Below, piece by piece: positions 14,427 through 27,300 of a stretch of DNA of 64,000 nucleotides. Source of the DNA: Ustulina deusta (taxonomy: Eukaryota > Ascomycota > Sordariomycetes > Xylariales > Xylariaceae); NCBI GenBank assembly GCA_023159155.1, contig JAJNNX010000017.1, forward strand, positions 248,001 to 312,000, read 5' to 3'. The position numbers and the translations under genes were made by a program. Within the stretch, counting starts at the first letter, position 1. Each line of letters begins with the position of its first letter. The notes beneath the pieces were generated by a model that had not been told where the DNA came from, did not search any database, and saw nothing but the letters and a program-made list of their open reading frames with translations.

Positions 14427-16932
14427 TATAGTAATAAAAGCTAATTTAACGCAGTTTTTTTTAGGGGTAAAAATATATAAATATAATAAAAATAATCAAA
14501 GATTGCTAACAAATAATTTTAATATAAATAAAATAATCTAATAATATTAAAAAAATTAAATTTAACTTATAATAAGTAAAAGAAAAGCATTAAATAGTTT
14601 AGCTAATTATAAAAATATTAGTTTTTTTTTTTTAAATATTTTAAAGTTAGAATATTTTTTTTAAAGCTAATTAAGCTTAGCTTTAATAGAATTAAAATAT
14701 TTATTATAGTTTTTATTATATTTATTATAATATTTAACTTTTTTTTTTTTTTTTAGTTATAACTTAGGTTTGATTAGCTAGTTATATTTCTATTTTAATA
14801 ATCTAAAACTAAAAATATTAAATATTTTTTTAGGAATGTTATAATTTATAATTTAAACTAATAATTTTAAGTTTTTATTTTATTTTAATTTGTTTTAATT
14901 ATTTAATTATAGTTTTAGTTTTTTTAAATTTTGCTTAAGCTATTTTATAATTGTTTTTACTTTTAATACTTTTTTAATTTTGTTATATATTAACTTGTTT
15001 TAACTAATTAACTTTTTATTAATTTTTAAATACTGATTTTTTTAAGTTAATAATTTTAGCTTGAAGGTTGGTTATTTTAGCTAAATAAAGATTTTTTGTT
15101 AGGTTAAGTGCTAAACGTTTAGTACAAGCTTTTTTTTTAGTTTTTTAAAAAAAACTTTAAATAGTTCGTTAATAAGTTTTTTATTTATAATAAAAAAAAC
15201 TAATAGAATTAATTTAGTTTAATTAATATATATGTTAATTTAGAAATAAAAATTTAATTGTTTTATTTAAACCTAAATAAAAATAAAAAATAAAATAAAT
15301 TTAATTAAGTATTATTTTTTATTTAATAAAAAAATAAAAAAATTAGTACTTATATTTTATATATTTAGTAGTTTGTTTATATATTAGATTAGATTATATT
15401 AAACTAAATAGTTTTTAAAACTTTTTTATAGCTTGTTTTAATTTTTTAATTTTATATAATTATTTTTTTATAAAGCTTTTTATAAGTTAGAATATTTATT
15501 TATTTTATTAATTAATTTATATAGGTTATATATAAAGATATATACTATAATTCTTTTTCTTAGTTGTAAAAATCTTTTCTATAAATAAATTAGATAGCTA
15601 ATTTAGTTTTTAGTTTATAAATATTATTTTTAATTTATAATAGCTATAAAAATTAATAATAATAAGGTATTTTATTTATATAAAAGGTTTAATTTTTATA
15701 AAAAGCTTTTAAGTATTAATTTTTCTTTTAGGATTAAAAATATTAAAGATTAGTTTTTAAAATATATTAAAATTTTTAGTTAAATATTAAAAAAAAAAGC
15801 TAGCTTTTTTATTTTTATATTATATTAAATAATATAAAACAAACTAAAATATTTAAACATAAAAAACTTTTAAATTAAAAATAATATTTATTATTTTTGT
15901 TAAAAAATAAAAATAATTAATTATTGCTTGTTGTTAAATAAAAACTAAAGTTAGTTTTTTTATAAAAAAGTATTATTACTAGAATTTATTAATTAATTAT
16001 ATTTAATTTATAAAAAACTAAATATTTTATAGGTTTAAAAGATTTTTAAAAGTTTTTTTAATAATAAAAAAATATATTAAATTATAAAAATTATTAAATA
16101 TAATAATTAGTATTAAAACTATTATTTAAGCTTAGGAATTTTTTGTTATTTATTTGATTTTTATTACTTTAAGAACCAGGGTTTTTAAAAAAAAAAGATT
16201 TTTAGGGCTTTTTTTTATATAGCTTTTTTTTTAATTTTATCAGTACTAGTTTTTAAATAGTTCTATTTTTATTTATTTATTATTTTTGATTTTTTTTTGC
16301 GCTATTTTTTGATTTTTATTAGTTTTAGTATTTATTTTTTAACAATTTTTAATTTTTTTTTATTTAAATATCCGATCTAGTTTTTATTTTATAATAGCTA
16401 TATTATTATTTTAAATAATTAATATTATATTTATATTTTTTTAAAAATTATTATAAAATAAAATATTTAATATAATAATTTTTTTTAATACTTATAAAAC
16501 TTTATTATTTAGTTTATTTTTGTTTTTTAGTTTATAAAAACTAATTTTTTAGTTTTTAATAAATATTTAAACTTTTTAAACTTAATAATATATTTTTATT
16601 ATAATATTTGCTAAAGTTATAAATATATTAATTAATAAAATGTTTATTATTGCTTTTTATTTTAGATTTTTATTTATTTTAAGTTTTAGAAATCTTTTTT
16701 TAATTTATAGTATTAGTTAGATTTTTATCTAGATCTGCTAGAATTACTTCTAGTTTTTTTTTTGTTTCTTATATAAATCGGGGGCTTTTTTAGCGCTTTT
16801 TAATCTTTCTAAGTTAATAATATTAGTAAAGTTTTTTTTATTATTTAAATTATTTAAATTAAGCTTTTTATAAGTATTATTAGAACTGTTTTTTTTTTAT
16901 TAAGGGTTGTTTTTTAATCTAATAGCTATTTT
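14427..16932. other. Interior of element F, left segment (RIP-degraded)
   Basis: AT-rich DNA with no readable gene. Surviving C and G are almost all in CpT/ApG steps. It is interrupted at 16933 by the copia element and continues at 24375. Confidence 0.5.
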
Positions 16933-17219
16933 TGTTGGAATAACTGGCATTGGTTACAACCATATCGTGCACCCGCGTATCGCGCGGGTGAACGGATGTC
17001 TTCGTACGGAGACTATCGGCTGTGGGGACCTTATTTCTCTTTATTGTTTCAGCTCGTACGCTAGCAGAATTCTTTCTTTAAGAGGAATTCTGTTTTGTAC
17101 GAAGCATTCTTTTTTTTCTCTCCTTCGACATAGGATTTAGATATAGTACAATATAGTACATTTTGTTAACGCGCGTTTATTTGCTTTTACGTACGATATT
17201 GTATATAGCCCATTTAATA
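16933..17219 (+). repeat. 5' LTR of the copia element
   Basis: 287 bp, TGTTGGAATAAC...CATTTAATA. It contains the inverted pair GCACCCGCG/CGCGGGTG at about 16969-16990 and two GTACGA copies. It differs from the 3' LTR at scattered sites. Confidence 0.93.
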
Positions 17220-17617
17220 CTGATCAGTGGTTGCTGAAGCACTCTTAACCCGACTGCGAAAGCACTACAGATTAGCAAGAGTGAAGACGGAGCCGAGCTT
17301 TCTGTAAACGGGAAGGACTCTGTATCGCACCTTATTTTTTTACTGTATGACAATTATTTTTCTTAACTGGTTAACGTGTGTTGTTTGAAAATAAAGCGAA
17401 TATAACTTTTTTTTTTGGACTAACGGGATATTTGCTTGCTGTATAAAGAACAAGGAGATCTATTTTTTTATCGCACGATACAACCTCTTTTTTCGGACTA
17501 ACGGGGTATTGTACGAAAGAGAAAAAGATAGCACGCAATTGTGCTACCCTTGACTATATTGTTGTACGATAGCTAGACGAACTTTTTAACCCCCCCCCTT
17601 CCCCCCCTTACCTTACC
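17220..17617 (+). other. Untranslated leader of the copia element
   Basis: No start codon leads into the gag frame here. The stretch just after the LTR (CTGATCAGTGGTTGCTGAAG) is where the primer-binding site should lie, but I cannot assign the tRNA. Two C runs (nine and seven C) separated by TT lie at 17590-17607, just before the presumed start. GTACGA occurs at about 17511 and 17562. Confidence 0.5.
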
Positions 17618-20600
17618 ATAGCGCGAGAAGCACCAAGCATTTCGGCGGAGTCTGCTGAGTCACGCTTGAACTTTACGTACGAAGAACTTGCCGAGGATAT
17701 TGGTATTAGTACGAAGACCGTACGAAACCATATCGACCTTAATTTTTGGGGCGAAGACCTTGACAAATCTTGTGCGAGTAAAGTCATGATAAATATATGG
17801 TTCGCCTACTAATTCGTTGAATACCAAAATATGAAAGGGTTCGGACAGCTATTCTAAGAGGCGTTCGAGGAAAACTTCGAAGGATGGATAGCAGATTATT
17901 TTTATACGATCTACTGAGATATGTGTGCGAAGTTTATGATGATGGTTGAAAAGAAAGGCGTACGAGGGCCAGTTGAAAAAGACGCGGCTCACAAACGACT
18001 TGCTGCAATTGTACGAGGCGAATTCGAGATTGTTAAATCTCTAGGATCTCTAACCCGAACAGCCCAAATATCTATTGTACGACAACCATTAGTCTCCCTT
18101 ATACCTAGTTAATAACTCCGAGCTACCCCCTAGGAGACCCCTCAGCCTACCCCAACCCCTCAACCCATTGTACGAACAGAACCGAGACCAGAAATCAGAC
18201 AACCGGAATCTATATAGCCTAAACTAATACCTATCCGGAATATACGATTCTAACCCCGCGAGAACTAGAACTTTAAGTACATACGACCAACTATAGAAGC
18301 CCGGCATACGCCGGAAATAATATATAATCGTATGCTAAGGGCAGGCCATAAACCGAACTTCCAACTAGTGTACAAGTACCCTGTGGTCTATAACCCCTCT
18401 TAGACCCCCGTACCACAAGCGTACATTTGTACGACACTAGAACTTGTGTTGAATAGCCCTTCCTTAGATTTATCCCCTATAAAGAACGTATAAAACAGAC
18501 CACTCTTGTCCGAAAAGTACACTGCTTTCCTAAAGATATAGAAAAAGGAAAAGAACTATATAAGCTGTCTGTACGACCTACTTTATAACAAGGCACGCTT
18601 ATTTATAAACGCTTATTAATAGCTCGAAATAACGGAAGACCAATACCACGCCGTATTCCCGAGCATTTTAGAGAATTTTGCAGAAGAGTATTATATGTAC
18701 TATATCGGACCAGGAAAAATATAGTACAAGATCTATCGTACGATGGATAGTCACTTTAATAATAATACGAACTATAACTAGTACTGGGCCGACTGGACTT
18801 CGATTATGTTTGTACGAATGAAAGAAAAAAACCCAGAATCAGCACTGCACGAGGTACTAGAACTTATGATTAACAAACTTGCGAAAGTACAGCAAGCACT
18901 CGGCGCAAGCTACTAAGGAGAAATCTAACTAGGCATAACTGTCGCACGAGCGTGTCGAGGAGTACCCGAGCTAGCTATGGCACTTGTACTCCAGAAGCTA
19001 ACGTGCGAAGGTTTCTTTTTTGACCTCCAAGCATGTATTTGGGTAGCAACGGACAATATGCCGAAGTATTTCGTACAAGAAGACAACAATGCCTATTTTA
19101 CTGATAAGAGGTATAACCAAGGTTATTGTACGAAAGGCTACCGACCTAGATTTCTTAGATTATTGAGCAAGCTAGACGTACGACAAGACTACTTAAAGGA
19201 CCGGAACTTCAGAAGCAACCGTACGAACAAGAAATGCTTTGTATGCTAAAAGGAGGGATGTTGGTTAATAAAACATACCCCCCGAGAACGGGCTTGTGCA
19301 AAAAGCCAGTACTTTAATTCGCACGAAATAATACACAATATTAAACCTATACCCGAAGAGTTCTTAATATACCTAACGGAGTACGAAAGGCACCCGGAGT
19401 TGGACAAAAGCAATAAAGACGTAAATAAGGAATTCGAAAGCTAGTCTACCTAATTCTTGATGGATAATGTGTTTATATACGGTACGACTAGAAAAGATAT
19501 CTGGAACTGCGAGACGGACGTCCCGTCCGACCAGTTTACCCTAAGTGACTAGTATTGTACGGAATACCAAGGCGAACTATAGGATACAGGCGCTTCGAAC
19601 TACTTAACAGTAGGGAAAGCATAACTAGAGGCCTATATCAGATTATACCCTTGTACGAAAGTTAACTGGACACTAGGAACTGCACATATTAAGTTCGGCA
19701 GTAGCAATACAATCTTAGCTATAAGTACTGTACGAATGAAAAATACCCTTGGTATAACAATATACTATATTCTGGACAGCCTGACACTATTCCTGTTTTC
19801 CCTGAAGGACGCCGATCGCCTATAAGCATACTTCGACAATACGAAGGATGTCATTGTACGAAGGGACGGCAAGACTATCTTTGTTGTATGCAAATGGGGA
19901 CACCTATTTTTTAATATCGGACCGCACGAAGCCGGCATATTCTTTATAGAAATAGAACTACAACAGCTTTACTGCTGATTTGGATACTTTTGTATGGAGA
20001 AACTATACAAGATGCTTAGTTGTGCGGGGCATAATGTTAACTACTTAATTCTGGAAAAGATCCAGAAGTTCTGCTATTATTGCTAGTTGTACAAATAAGC
20101 ATTCCAATGTTTCAAGTTTTCGATCAAAAACAATTGTAATTTTAACTACGAAGTAATAATTAATGCTGTACAAATAAACAACAAACAGGTCTTTTACGTA
20201 ATCGACGCTGCTATATTGTTTTAAGCGGCAATATTCCTTAAATTAATGTTTGCACAAGACGCTTAGGAAACGCTATGCAAATGTTGGATTAATGTGTACT
20301 AAGGACCCCCTGATAACATTGTATATGACCCAGGTACGAACTTCTTGTCCGAAAAGTTTCGGAACTAAGCTAGGATTGTAGGCTCTTAGTATTGCGTGAT
20401 GCCTGTCGAAGCATACTAGGCAATAGGCAAGATCGAAAAGGCACACGGCCCACTCTGCCGTACGTACGACATATTAAAAGCTAAAATTGGTTATTGTACG
20501 AAAGACGAGTCAATTCTATAAATGGCAATCAAGGCTTTGAATGATACCGCTGGGCCGAATGGCCTTGTACTAACCCTTCTGGTCTTTAGAGCATACCCTA

Positions 20601-22735
20601 GAATTAACCAGGATTTACCCCTTTTGCCTAACATCGTACAAAAAGCAAAAGCTATAAAAAAGGCTATAAAAATGTTGCGCGAAGAGAGAGCAAAGGTTGA
20701 GATCAACCGTGCGATTAACTAGCGTAACGGACCAGTTTTGTATGATGTACTATTGCTCCCCCTCCGAAGCGAAGTCCTAGTATGGCGGGAGAAAGGAGGC
20801 TGGGACGGACTGTATGAAATAAAATCTATCGAAGGGTCAGATATAATTATTGACTTAACGAATGGCCCGATACGGTTTAGATGGACCTAAGTTAAGCCCT
20901 ACTACTGTACAACCGAGGAAATACCCTTGGACGATTAGGACAAGGAGGCAGAAGATGTACGACCTCCCTAGGAGCCTGACGTACGAAGAAAACGGGGACG
21001 CTCCCGGAAGGCCGTATAATTCTTTACAACCTTTGTATAACAGATTAGCTAGCTGTTTTTAACCCCTAAAGAGGAACAGAACTATGCCTTAGCTGTTAAA
21101 TTGCGTAAAGACGGCATAATCAATATACCCAGCGGACCATTCGAGGAATCGGACGCTACGGAGATTAACGACCTTGTTGCACGAGGCATATTTTAATTCG
21201 TGAAATATAACCCGGCTAAGCATGACAATACCTGGATTTTTAAGTCCTGGCTCGTACGAGAGATCAAAGGGAAGACAACTAAGCCGTACGAAAAGTCCCG
21301 ACTTGTTGTATAAGGCTACAACGATAAGGATAAGGAAATAGTTTTTACCTAGTTGCCTACGATCTAGCGGATGAGCTAGCGACTATTTTTTGCACTAGGC
21401 CCCTTTTTAATCCGCGACTTTAATGCTTTGGGCGAGCTCCGAGATATTACACAGGTGTATGTATAGTCAAAGGACAAGCTAGCTAGAAAAATCATTGTAT
21501 GACTGCTGTCCGAACTGAAGTCGAAATATCCCGACGGAACAATCTTTTGGATTGTACGACCACTATACGGACTTGCGGAATTAAGGCTATACTGGTTCAA
21601 AACATATTATTAGCACTACTGCGAGAAACTAGGGATAATTATCTCTATATATAACCTATATCTTTTGTTTATAGAAAACCTGTCGCACGACTTTGGTATT
21701 ACTGGCCTACAGACAGACGACACGTTTAGCTTTGCAACCCTAAGCTTCTCAAAAAAAAAGGAATATGAACTCTAATAAGCCAAGTTTCGCGCGAAGCCAA
21801 AAAAAACACTTCAGCAAGACCACCTTGTAAAGTTCAATAGTAGACAAATTATGCTATTGTCCGAAAGAAAGATCACCTTAACCCAAAAGGGCTAAGCGAA
21901 CCAACTAGACCTAGTTAACCCTTGTACGGCTGACTTCGCCCAGCAATATATTTTGCAACAGGCGAGAAAAGCATATATCAGCAGTATCTGCTAGCCAGAG
22001 GCAGCGTACGACCTATGTGTTGCTGCCTAAATAATAGACCCTATACCGCACGACGTTAAGAATCTGAACGAAAGGATTTAATGGCAAATGGATAACTGCA
22101 ACTGCGGCTTGACGTTTGTACTACTTGACCTACGCTGTACAAAACTGTTCATTTTTATAGACAGATCGTTTGCGAACAATACGGACATGACCTCCTAGTT
22201 CGGATTTATTATTGTACTAGGTATGGAGCGCTGTACGAAAGAAAATTTAAGCTTCGAGATTAAAGGCAATATTGTATACTGGAACTCGAATAAATATAAA
22301 CGGGTAACCAGAAGCGTACTTGCGAGTAAGTTGTACAGCATGGTTAACGGATTTAATAGCGCTATTGCCTTTTGTACGATACTTTAGAAGATTATGGCTT
22401 CGCTAGGATTACCCCTAATCCTAGCTGTTCTATATTCGGACTCGAAGTTGTTGTATGATTGCTTGGTAAAGCTAGGTACGACACAAGAGAAGCGGTTAAT
22501 AATCGATATTATGTCCCTCCGCGAGTCGTACGAGAGGAGAGAAATCTTTGAAGTACGATGGATTAACGGGAAAGATAACCCAGCCGATGCGTTTACGAAA
22601 CGAACGCTGAACTAGGCACTGGAAACCCTTGTTTTAACGAACAAGCTAACCGTACGAGTCGAAGCATTTGTTGAACGAACATAAGGAGTCATCGTACGAG
22701 CACGGCATTTACAAAAAGAAAAAGAGTCAGAATAG
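17618..22735 (+). pseudogene. Copia gag-pol polyprotein, inactivated by point mutations
   Basis: One frame can be followed for about 1,700 codons with no frameshift, broken only by many TAA/TAG codons that fit CAA, CAG or TGG changed by RIP. The probable start is ATA at 17618 (ATG changed). Landmarks in order: Gag with a CCHC-type knuckle near 19233-19290 (CFVC, stop, KEGCW, then H); protease DTGASNYLTVG near 19579; integrase with HNV and CYYC zinc-type residues and the DDE triad in VIDAA, YDPGTNF and GKIEKAH (about 20198-20440); reverse transcriptase with the fungal copia LQTDDT motif near 21710; RNase H ending LYDCLVKLGTTQEKR and NPADAFTK. In RNase H the usual ASELY reads ASKLY (near 22323), a loss of the catalytic Glu by G-to-A. 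The first stop after NPADAFTK (22613) is itself probably a mutated codon; the natural end may be TAG at 22733. Confidence 0.93.
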
Positions 22736-22832
22736 TGAAGGTAACGTACGATATATTAACTCCGAATAAAAACAATACAAACCCCACTCTATTCTTTTCC
22801 GAGTATTTATTTTTTTATTGTATAATTAAGAA

Positions 22833-22851
22833 CCCCCCCCCCCCCCCCCCC
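22833..22851 (+). repeat. Poly-C run
   Basis: Nineteen consecutive C on the + strand, followed after a few bases by a T run and a short TA repeat. The complementary G run could form non-B structure. It lies about 100 bp after the presumed pol stop. Confidence 0.9.
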
Positions 22852-23365
22852 ACAAAACTTTTTTTTTTATATATATAGTGACTGTATTGAGTACTGTACG
22901 ATTGCTATACGTATGCGGCGCAAGCGTTACGTTGGAATCCGACGATCTGGCGATAGCTACGGAACGGGAAGCTACTGCGGGCCGTATAGGTATTCTGTGT
23001 GCAAGCGGCGATGGCGGTACTGCGCGACTGGATGAGGACTGCACGAAGGTAACCTTTGCGACGAAGGATTCGCGCGATTACGAGCGTAAGCGGTTTAGTT
23101 AACAATACCTGAATTTGAATGTTGACCGAGGGCAGAGCGGCAACTTAGGCTTTATTAGCTTACGCACGAAAAGCTAATACATTAGTAACATATATGAATG
23201 TACCGTACGAAGCAAGAACAAGTATTTACGTTAATGTATAACGCAGCGAGGAGGCGACGATTGTTTGGATTGTTTATTGGCAGTAGTACGACGTTATATC
23301 TGGGCTTCTGTTCGATAATAGTAGGCACGCGACTACTGTTGCTGAATAGTTGGATGGCGTCTATT

Positions 23366-23442
23366 GTACGAGTATGTATGTATGTATGTATGTATGTGTG
23401 TATGTATGTGGGTGCGGGTGTGTATGTATGTATGTATGTATG
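23366..23442 (+). repeat. (GTAT)n microsatellite
   Basis: Imperfect tandem GTAT/GTGT units in two blocks separated by GGGTGCGG. It produces low-complexity open frames rich in Tyr, Val, Cys and Met that are not genes. Confidence 0.9.
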
Positions 23443-24082
23443 AGGACGGACTAACGTACGAAGTAGTGGATTGTAAAGGCAATAAGGGACGGAGGACGGC
23501 GAGGAACTCGAGTGCTTTTTATGCTCGGGCTTCTCTACGTACGAGCTAATGCGTACCTGCTTACTTCTGCGTTTCTTCTGTACGAAACAACGTGTATCTG
23601 CTTACTACTTCTATATTTTTTCTGTACGAAGCAATATGTACTTGCCTATCTCTACGTTCCTTCCGTACGAAGGATGTTTGTTAATTCGGCCATATACGCA
23701 CTACACTGAAGGCTTTAACTGGTAATTGCCTGTACGAAGCCTACCGACTAGACGAGCTAGCTAATTACGAACCTTGCTAGCGCACGGATCAGGGGCACCC
23801 GGTTTAGCTTCGACCCGGATGGCCACTGAGTGACCCCTGGCCTATATTTTGGGCAAATTGTACGGCTAGGACATTAGCTTTGCGATCCCGCCTTTCGCGA
23901 TTATATTCGGGACAAACAACCGAGTGACTTAGCTGTCGTACGTAAGGCTAGATTGCCGATCTGATCGATACGCTTATTGGATAAGGTATTGCATGTGTAT
24001 TCTAGTTAGTTGTATAGTATGTAGTTATTTTCTTTTTCTCTCCGTACGATAGGCGGTTGTAACCAAAAGAGAAAATAGCTAG

Positions 24083-24369
24083 TGTTGGAATAACTGGCAT
24101 TAGTTACAACCATATCGTGCACCTGCGTATTGCGCGGGTGAACGGATATCTTTGTACGGAGACTATCGGCTGTGGGGACCTTATTTCTTTTTATTGTTTT
24201 AGCTTGTACGCTAGCAGAATTTTTTTCTTAAGAGGAATTCTGTTTCGTACGAAGCATTCTTTTTTTTCTCTCCTTCGATACAGGATTTAGATATAGTACA
24301 ATACAGTATATTCTGTTAACGCGCGTTCATTTGCTTTTACGTACGATATCGTACACAGCCTATTTAACA
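24083..24369 (+). repeat. 3' LTR of the copia element
   Basis: 287 bp, TGTTGGAATAAC...CCTATTTAACA. The canonical CA end is intact here while the 5' copy ends TA. It carries GTACGA at about 24247 and 24341. Confidence 0.93.
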
Positions 24370-24374
24370 ATTTT

Positions 24375-27300
24375 AATAATATAAATTTTTTAATAATTAG
24401 TTAGCTAGAATAATTAGTCCGGTTTTTTTTGGTTTTTTTTAAAATATATTTTAATTAAGCGTTTTAAACTAGAACAAATATAAAATAGTTTAGTTCGGGC
24501 AGATTAAAAAAAAAACTTAATTTAAAAAGTTTATTAATTATACTAGTTATATTAAGCTTTTTACTAAAAAGTTTTTATTATTTTAGAGCTATAGAATATT
24601 TTATTTTTATTTTTTTAAAAGTAATAATAAATAACAAAAAGATTTTTTTGTTTAATTTAGTTTATTAAAATATTATATTAATATATAGATATAAATATAT
24701 TTTTTTAAAATATTATAGTATTTTATTAATATTAGTTTTAAATAAATAAATAAGTTTAAATTTTTTAGTTTTTATTAAAAAAATTTAAATAGTTTTAAAT
24801 CTAATAATAAATAATATTTTTGGTTTTTTAATTTAATTATTTTTTAATAATTAAACAAAAATTTATTATTAATTTAGATTTAGTTAATAAAAGTTATAGT
24901 TTATTTAATTAGAAATATTGCTTTAGTACTATTTCTTATAATTCTTTTTTAATATAAATAAAAAATAGCTTTTTTTTAAACTTTTTTAATATATTTTTAA
25001 TATTTTTATAGCTAATAGGTTTTTTATTATTATTAAGTTTATTTTATATTAATTTAATTAGTGCTTTATTTTTTATAAATATTTTTAAATTAAAAGTTTG
25101 TTTTATAATTATTAAAAAACTTAGTTAAATAAGTTTAAAATAAATATATAAAAATTAATACTTAAAAAAAAAAATCTAACTAGAACAAAAATATTTTTTA
25201 TTTTTATTAGTTTGTTTGGTTTAATTTTTTATAATTAGTTTTAATTTTAAAAATAGCTAAATAGATTTTTTTTAATATTAAATAATAGCTAGTTTTTTAT
25301 TTATTAATACTTTATTTAAACTAAAATTAATATTTTTTTTTTATAAATTTATAAAAAAACTATTTAGTAATAATTAAATTAGATTTATTAGTTATTTTTT
25401 ATAAGCTAGTTTTAAACTTAAATATATTTTTTTATAAATTAGTTTTAAATATTTTATATTATATATAAAGTTAAAATTTTTAATTATTAGTAGTTTTATT
25501 TAATATTGAAGTTGATTTTTATAAAAGTAGCTTTAAATATAGTATATTAAGGATTTTTTTTTTTTTGCTAGATTTTTTTATAAGTTTTTAAAAGCTTTTT
25601 TTTAAATATATAAAGCTTAAGCTAGTTTAAACAATAGATTTTTTTAAGTTTTTTTTAAATATAAAAAGTCTTTTATTTTTAAGATTTTATTATTATTTTT
25701 TATTTTAGCTTTTTTTAAAGTTTAAAAATATTAATATTTTTAGAATTAAATATAGCTAAGTAAGTTTTATTAAAATAAAATATTTTTAGTTTTTATATAT
25801 ATATTTAAAAATCTTTTAAGTTTTTAAAAATAATTAAATTATTAATAGATTTTATTTTAGAGTTAGTACTAAAAAATTAATACTGTTTATAAAAAATAGC
25901 TTTTAGTTTTAATTTTTTTTTATATATAAACTAATATAATTATTTTTTTTAGTATAACTATATATTTAAAAAATAAAAAAATTAAGCTAACTTTTTTTTA
26001 AAGTTTTAATTTGAATTATTTTTGTTTGTTTTATATAATTATTTTTTAATTATTTTTAAAATTAAAAATTTTAGATTTTTTGTTTATATTAATTTTTTAA
26101 TTGTTTAGCTAAAAAAAATAATATTTTTTAATTTTTCTTTAGTATTATATTATTTTTTAATAAATAAAGCTTTTTTAATTAATAAATATTTACTAGTTTT
26201 AAGCTACTTTTAATTAAATTAAATTAAATTTATTAATTAATATATTATATATATTAATATAAATAAAACAAACTTTATTTATTTTTGTTTAAAAAAAACT
26301 TAAAATCTTTTTAATAATAACTAGTTTAATTTATAAACTAATTTTTTGAATATAATAAGTTTTTATTTTAATAATTCTTAAGTTATTTTTTAGTTATTGG
26401 GATTATAGATTATAAAATTATTTGTAGATTTTTTTATATTTTGAAACGCTAACTATTTTTAGTTTAGGTAATTTATAATTTATAGAATTAATAATATTAT
26501 ATTTTTTTATTTTAATAGGTTTTTTTTTTTTTTTTTACTTTTAATATTTAAAAAAGAATTATTTTTTTTATTTTTTATTTTTTTTAATTAGCTTTATTGC
26601 TTCAAGGACTAGCTATTATTTTAGTTATTTTAGCTTATAAACTATTAACTTTTTTAAAATCTTTAATATAAAAGCTTTAATATATAGAAGTATTTTTGTT
26701 ATATTTAAAAATAAATGTATATTTTATTTTTGTGCTATTTTTGTTTTAAAAAAAAGATTTTTATTATAATATATTTATATTATTTATATTTTTTAAAATA
26801 TTTAATTTTTTTAGTTTTAGTTATATTTAGTTAAATTTTTGCTTTAGTTTAATAAACTTTTTTTCATGTTTAGTTAGATTATATTTTTTTTATTTTTATT
26901 TAATTAAAAATAAAAAAAGTTATAAAAAAAGTATATATTTAGTTAGTGGTTTTAAAAAATAATTTAATTAAAATAAAAAATTTAATTTATAAAATAATAT
27001 AAAGCTTTCAATAAACTAAAGCTAGTTTTTTTTAAAATATAAATAGTAAAATTAAAAATAAGCATAGATTAAACTAGTAAATATAAAATTTAAACTTATA
27101 ATTAATAAATATTAATATTTAAATAAAATAATTATAAAATAAAAATATTATATAAAATCAAGCAAATTATTAATAATTAAAATAAAAAATATTTGATTAG
27201 TTAATAATTATTTGTTTAGTTATAAATAATATATTTTTGTTTTTTATTTCTAAAAGTTTTTTGCTATTTTTGCTTATTAAAACTACTAGAGCGGTTCTAA

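Larger units (their letters stand above)
22736..24082 (+). other. Unusual 3' non-pol region of the copia element
   Basis: Most copia elements end within a short distance of RNase H; here 1.35 kb separates pol from the 3' LTR. The segment holds a 19-base C run (22833-22851), a T run, a GTAT microsatellite and about twelve GTACGA copies, four of them in a semi-regular series of TTCTGTACGAA-like units (about 23580-23730). Short open frames exist (22878-23102, 23512-23709) but match no family I know. The polypurine stretch AACCAAAAGAGAAAA just before 24083 fits the polypurine tract that primes plus-strand synthesis. Confidence 0.6.
16933..24369 (+). mobile_element. Ty1/copia LTR retrotransposon, nearly complete, lightly mutated
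   Basis: The two LTRs are both 287 bp (16933-17219 and 24083-24369), begin TGTTGGAATAAC and end TTTAATA or TTTAACA. They are flanked by a perfect 5-bp duplication ATTTT (16928-16932 and 24370-24374). Between them lie a leader, one gag-pol frame in the order Gag, protease, integrase, reverse transcriptase, RNase H (the copia order), and a 1.35-kb 3' region. Differences between LTRs are few and mostly C/T or G/A. Base composition is near normal, in sharp contrast to the flanking DNA, so this is a late insertion. The element is exceptionally rich in GTACGA. No intact polyprotein remains, so it is not autonomous as it stands. Confidence 0.95.

Noticed and set aside
23198..23709. Short plus-strand frames with MYVCMYV-type repeats
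   Set aside because: Produced by the GTAT microsatellite and neighbouring sequence in the copia 3' region.
23580..23730. Possible CRISPR-like array of GTACGAA units
   Set aside because: Units are short and irregular, the host is a fungus, and they are part of the element-wide GTACGA enrichment.
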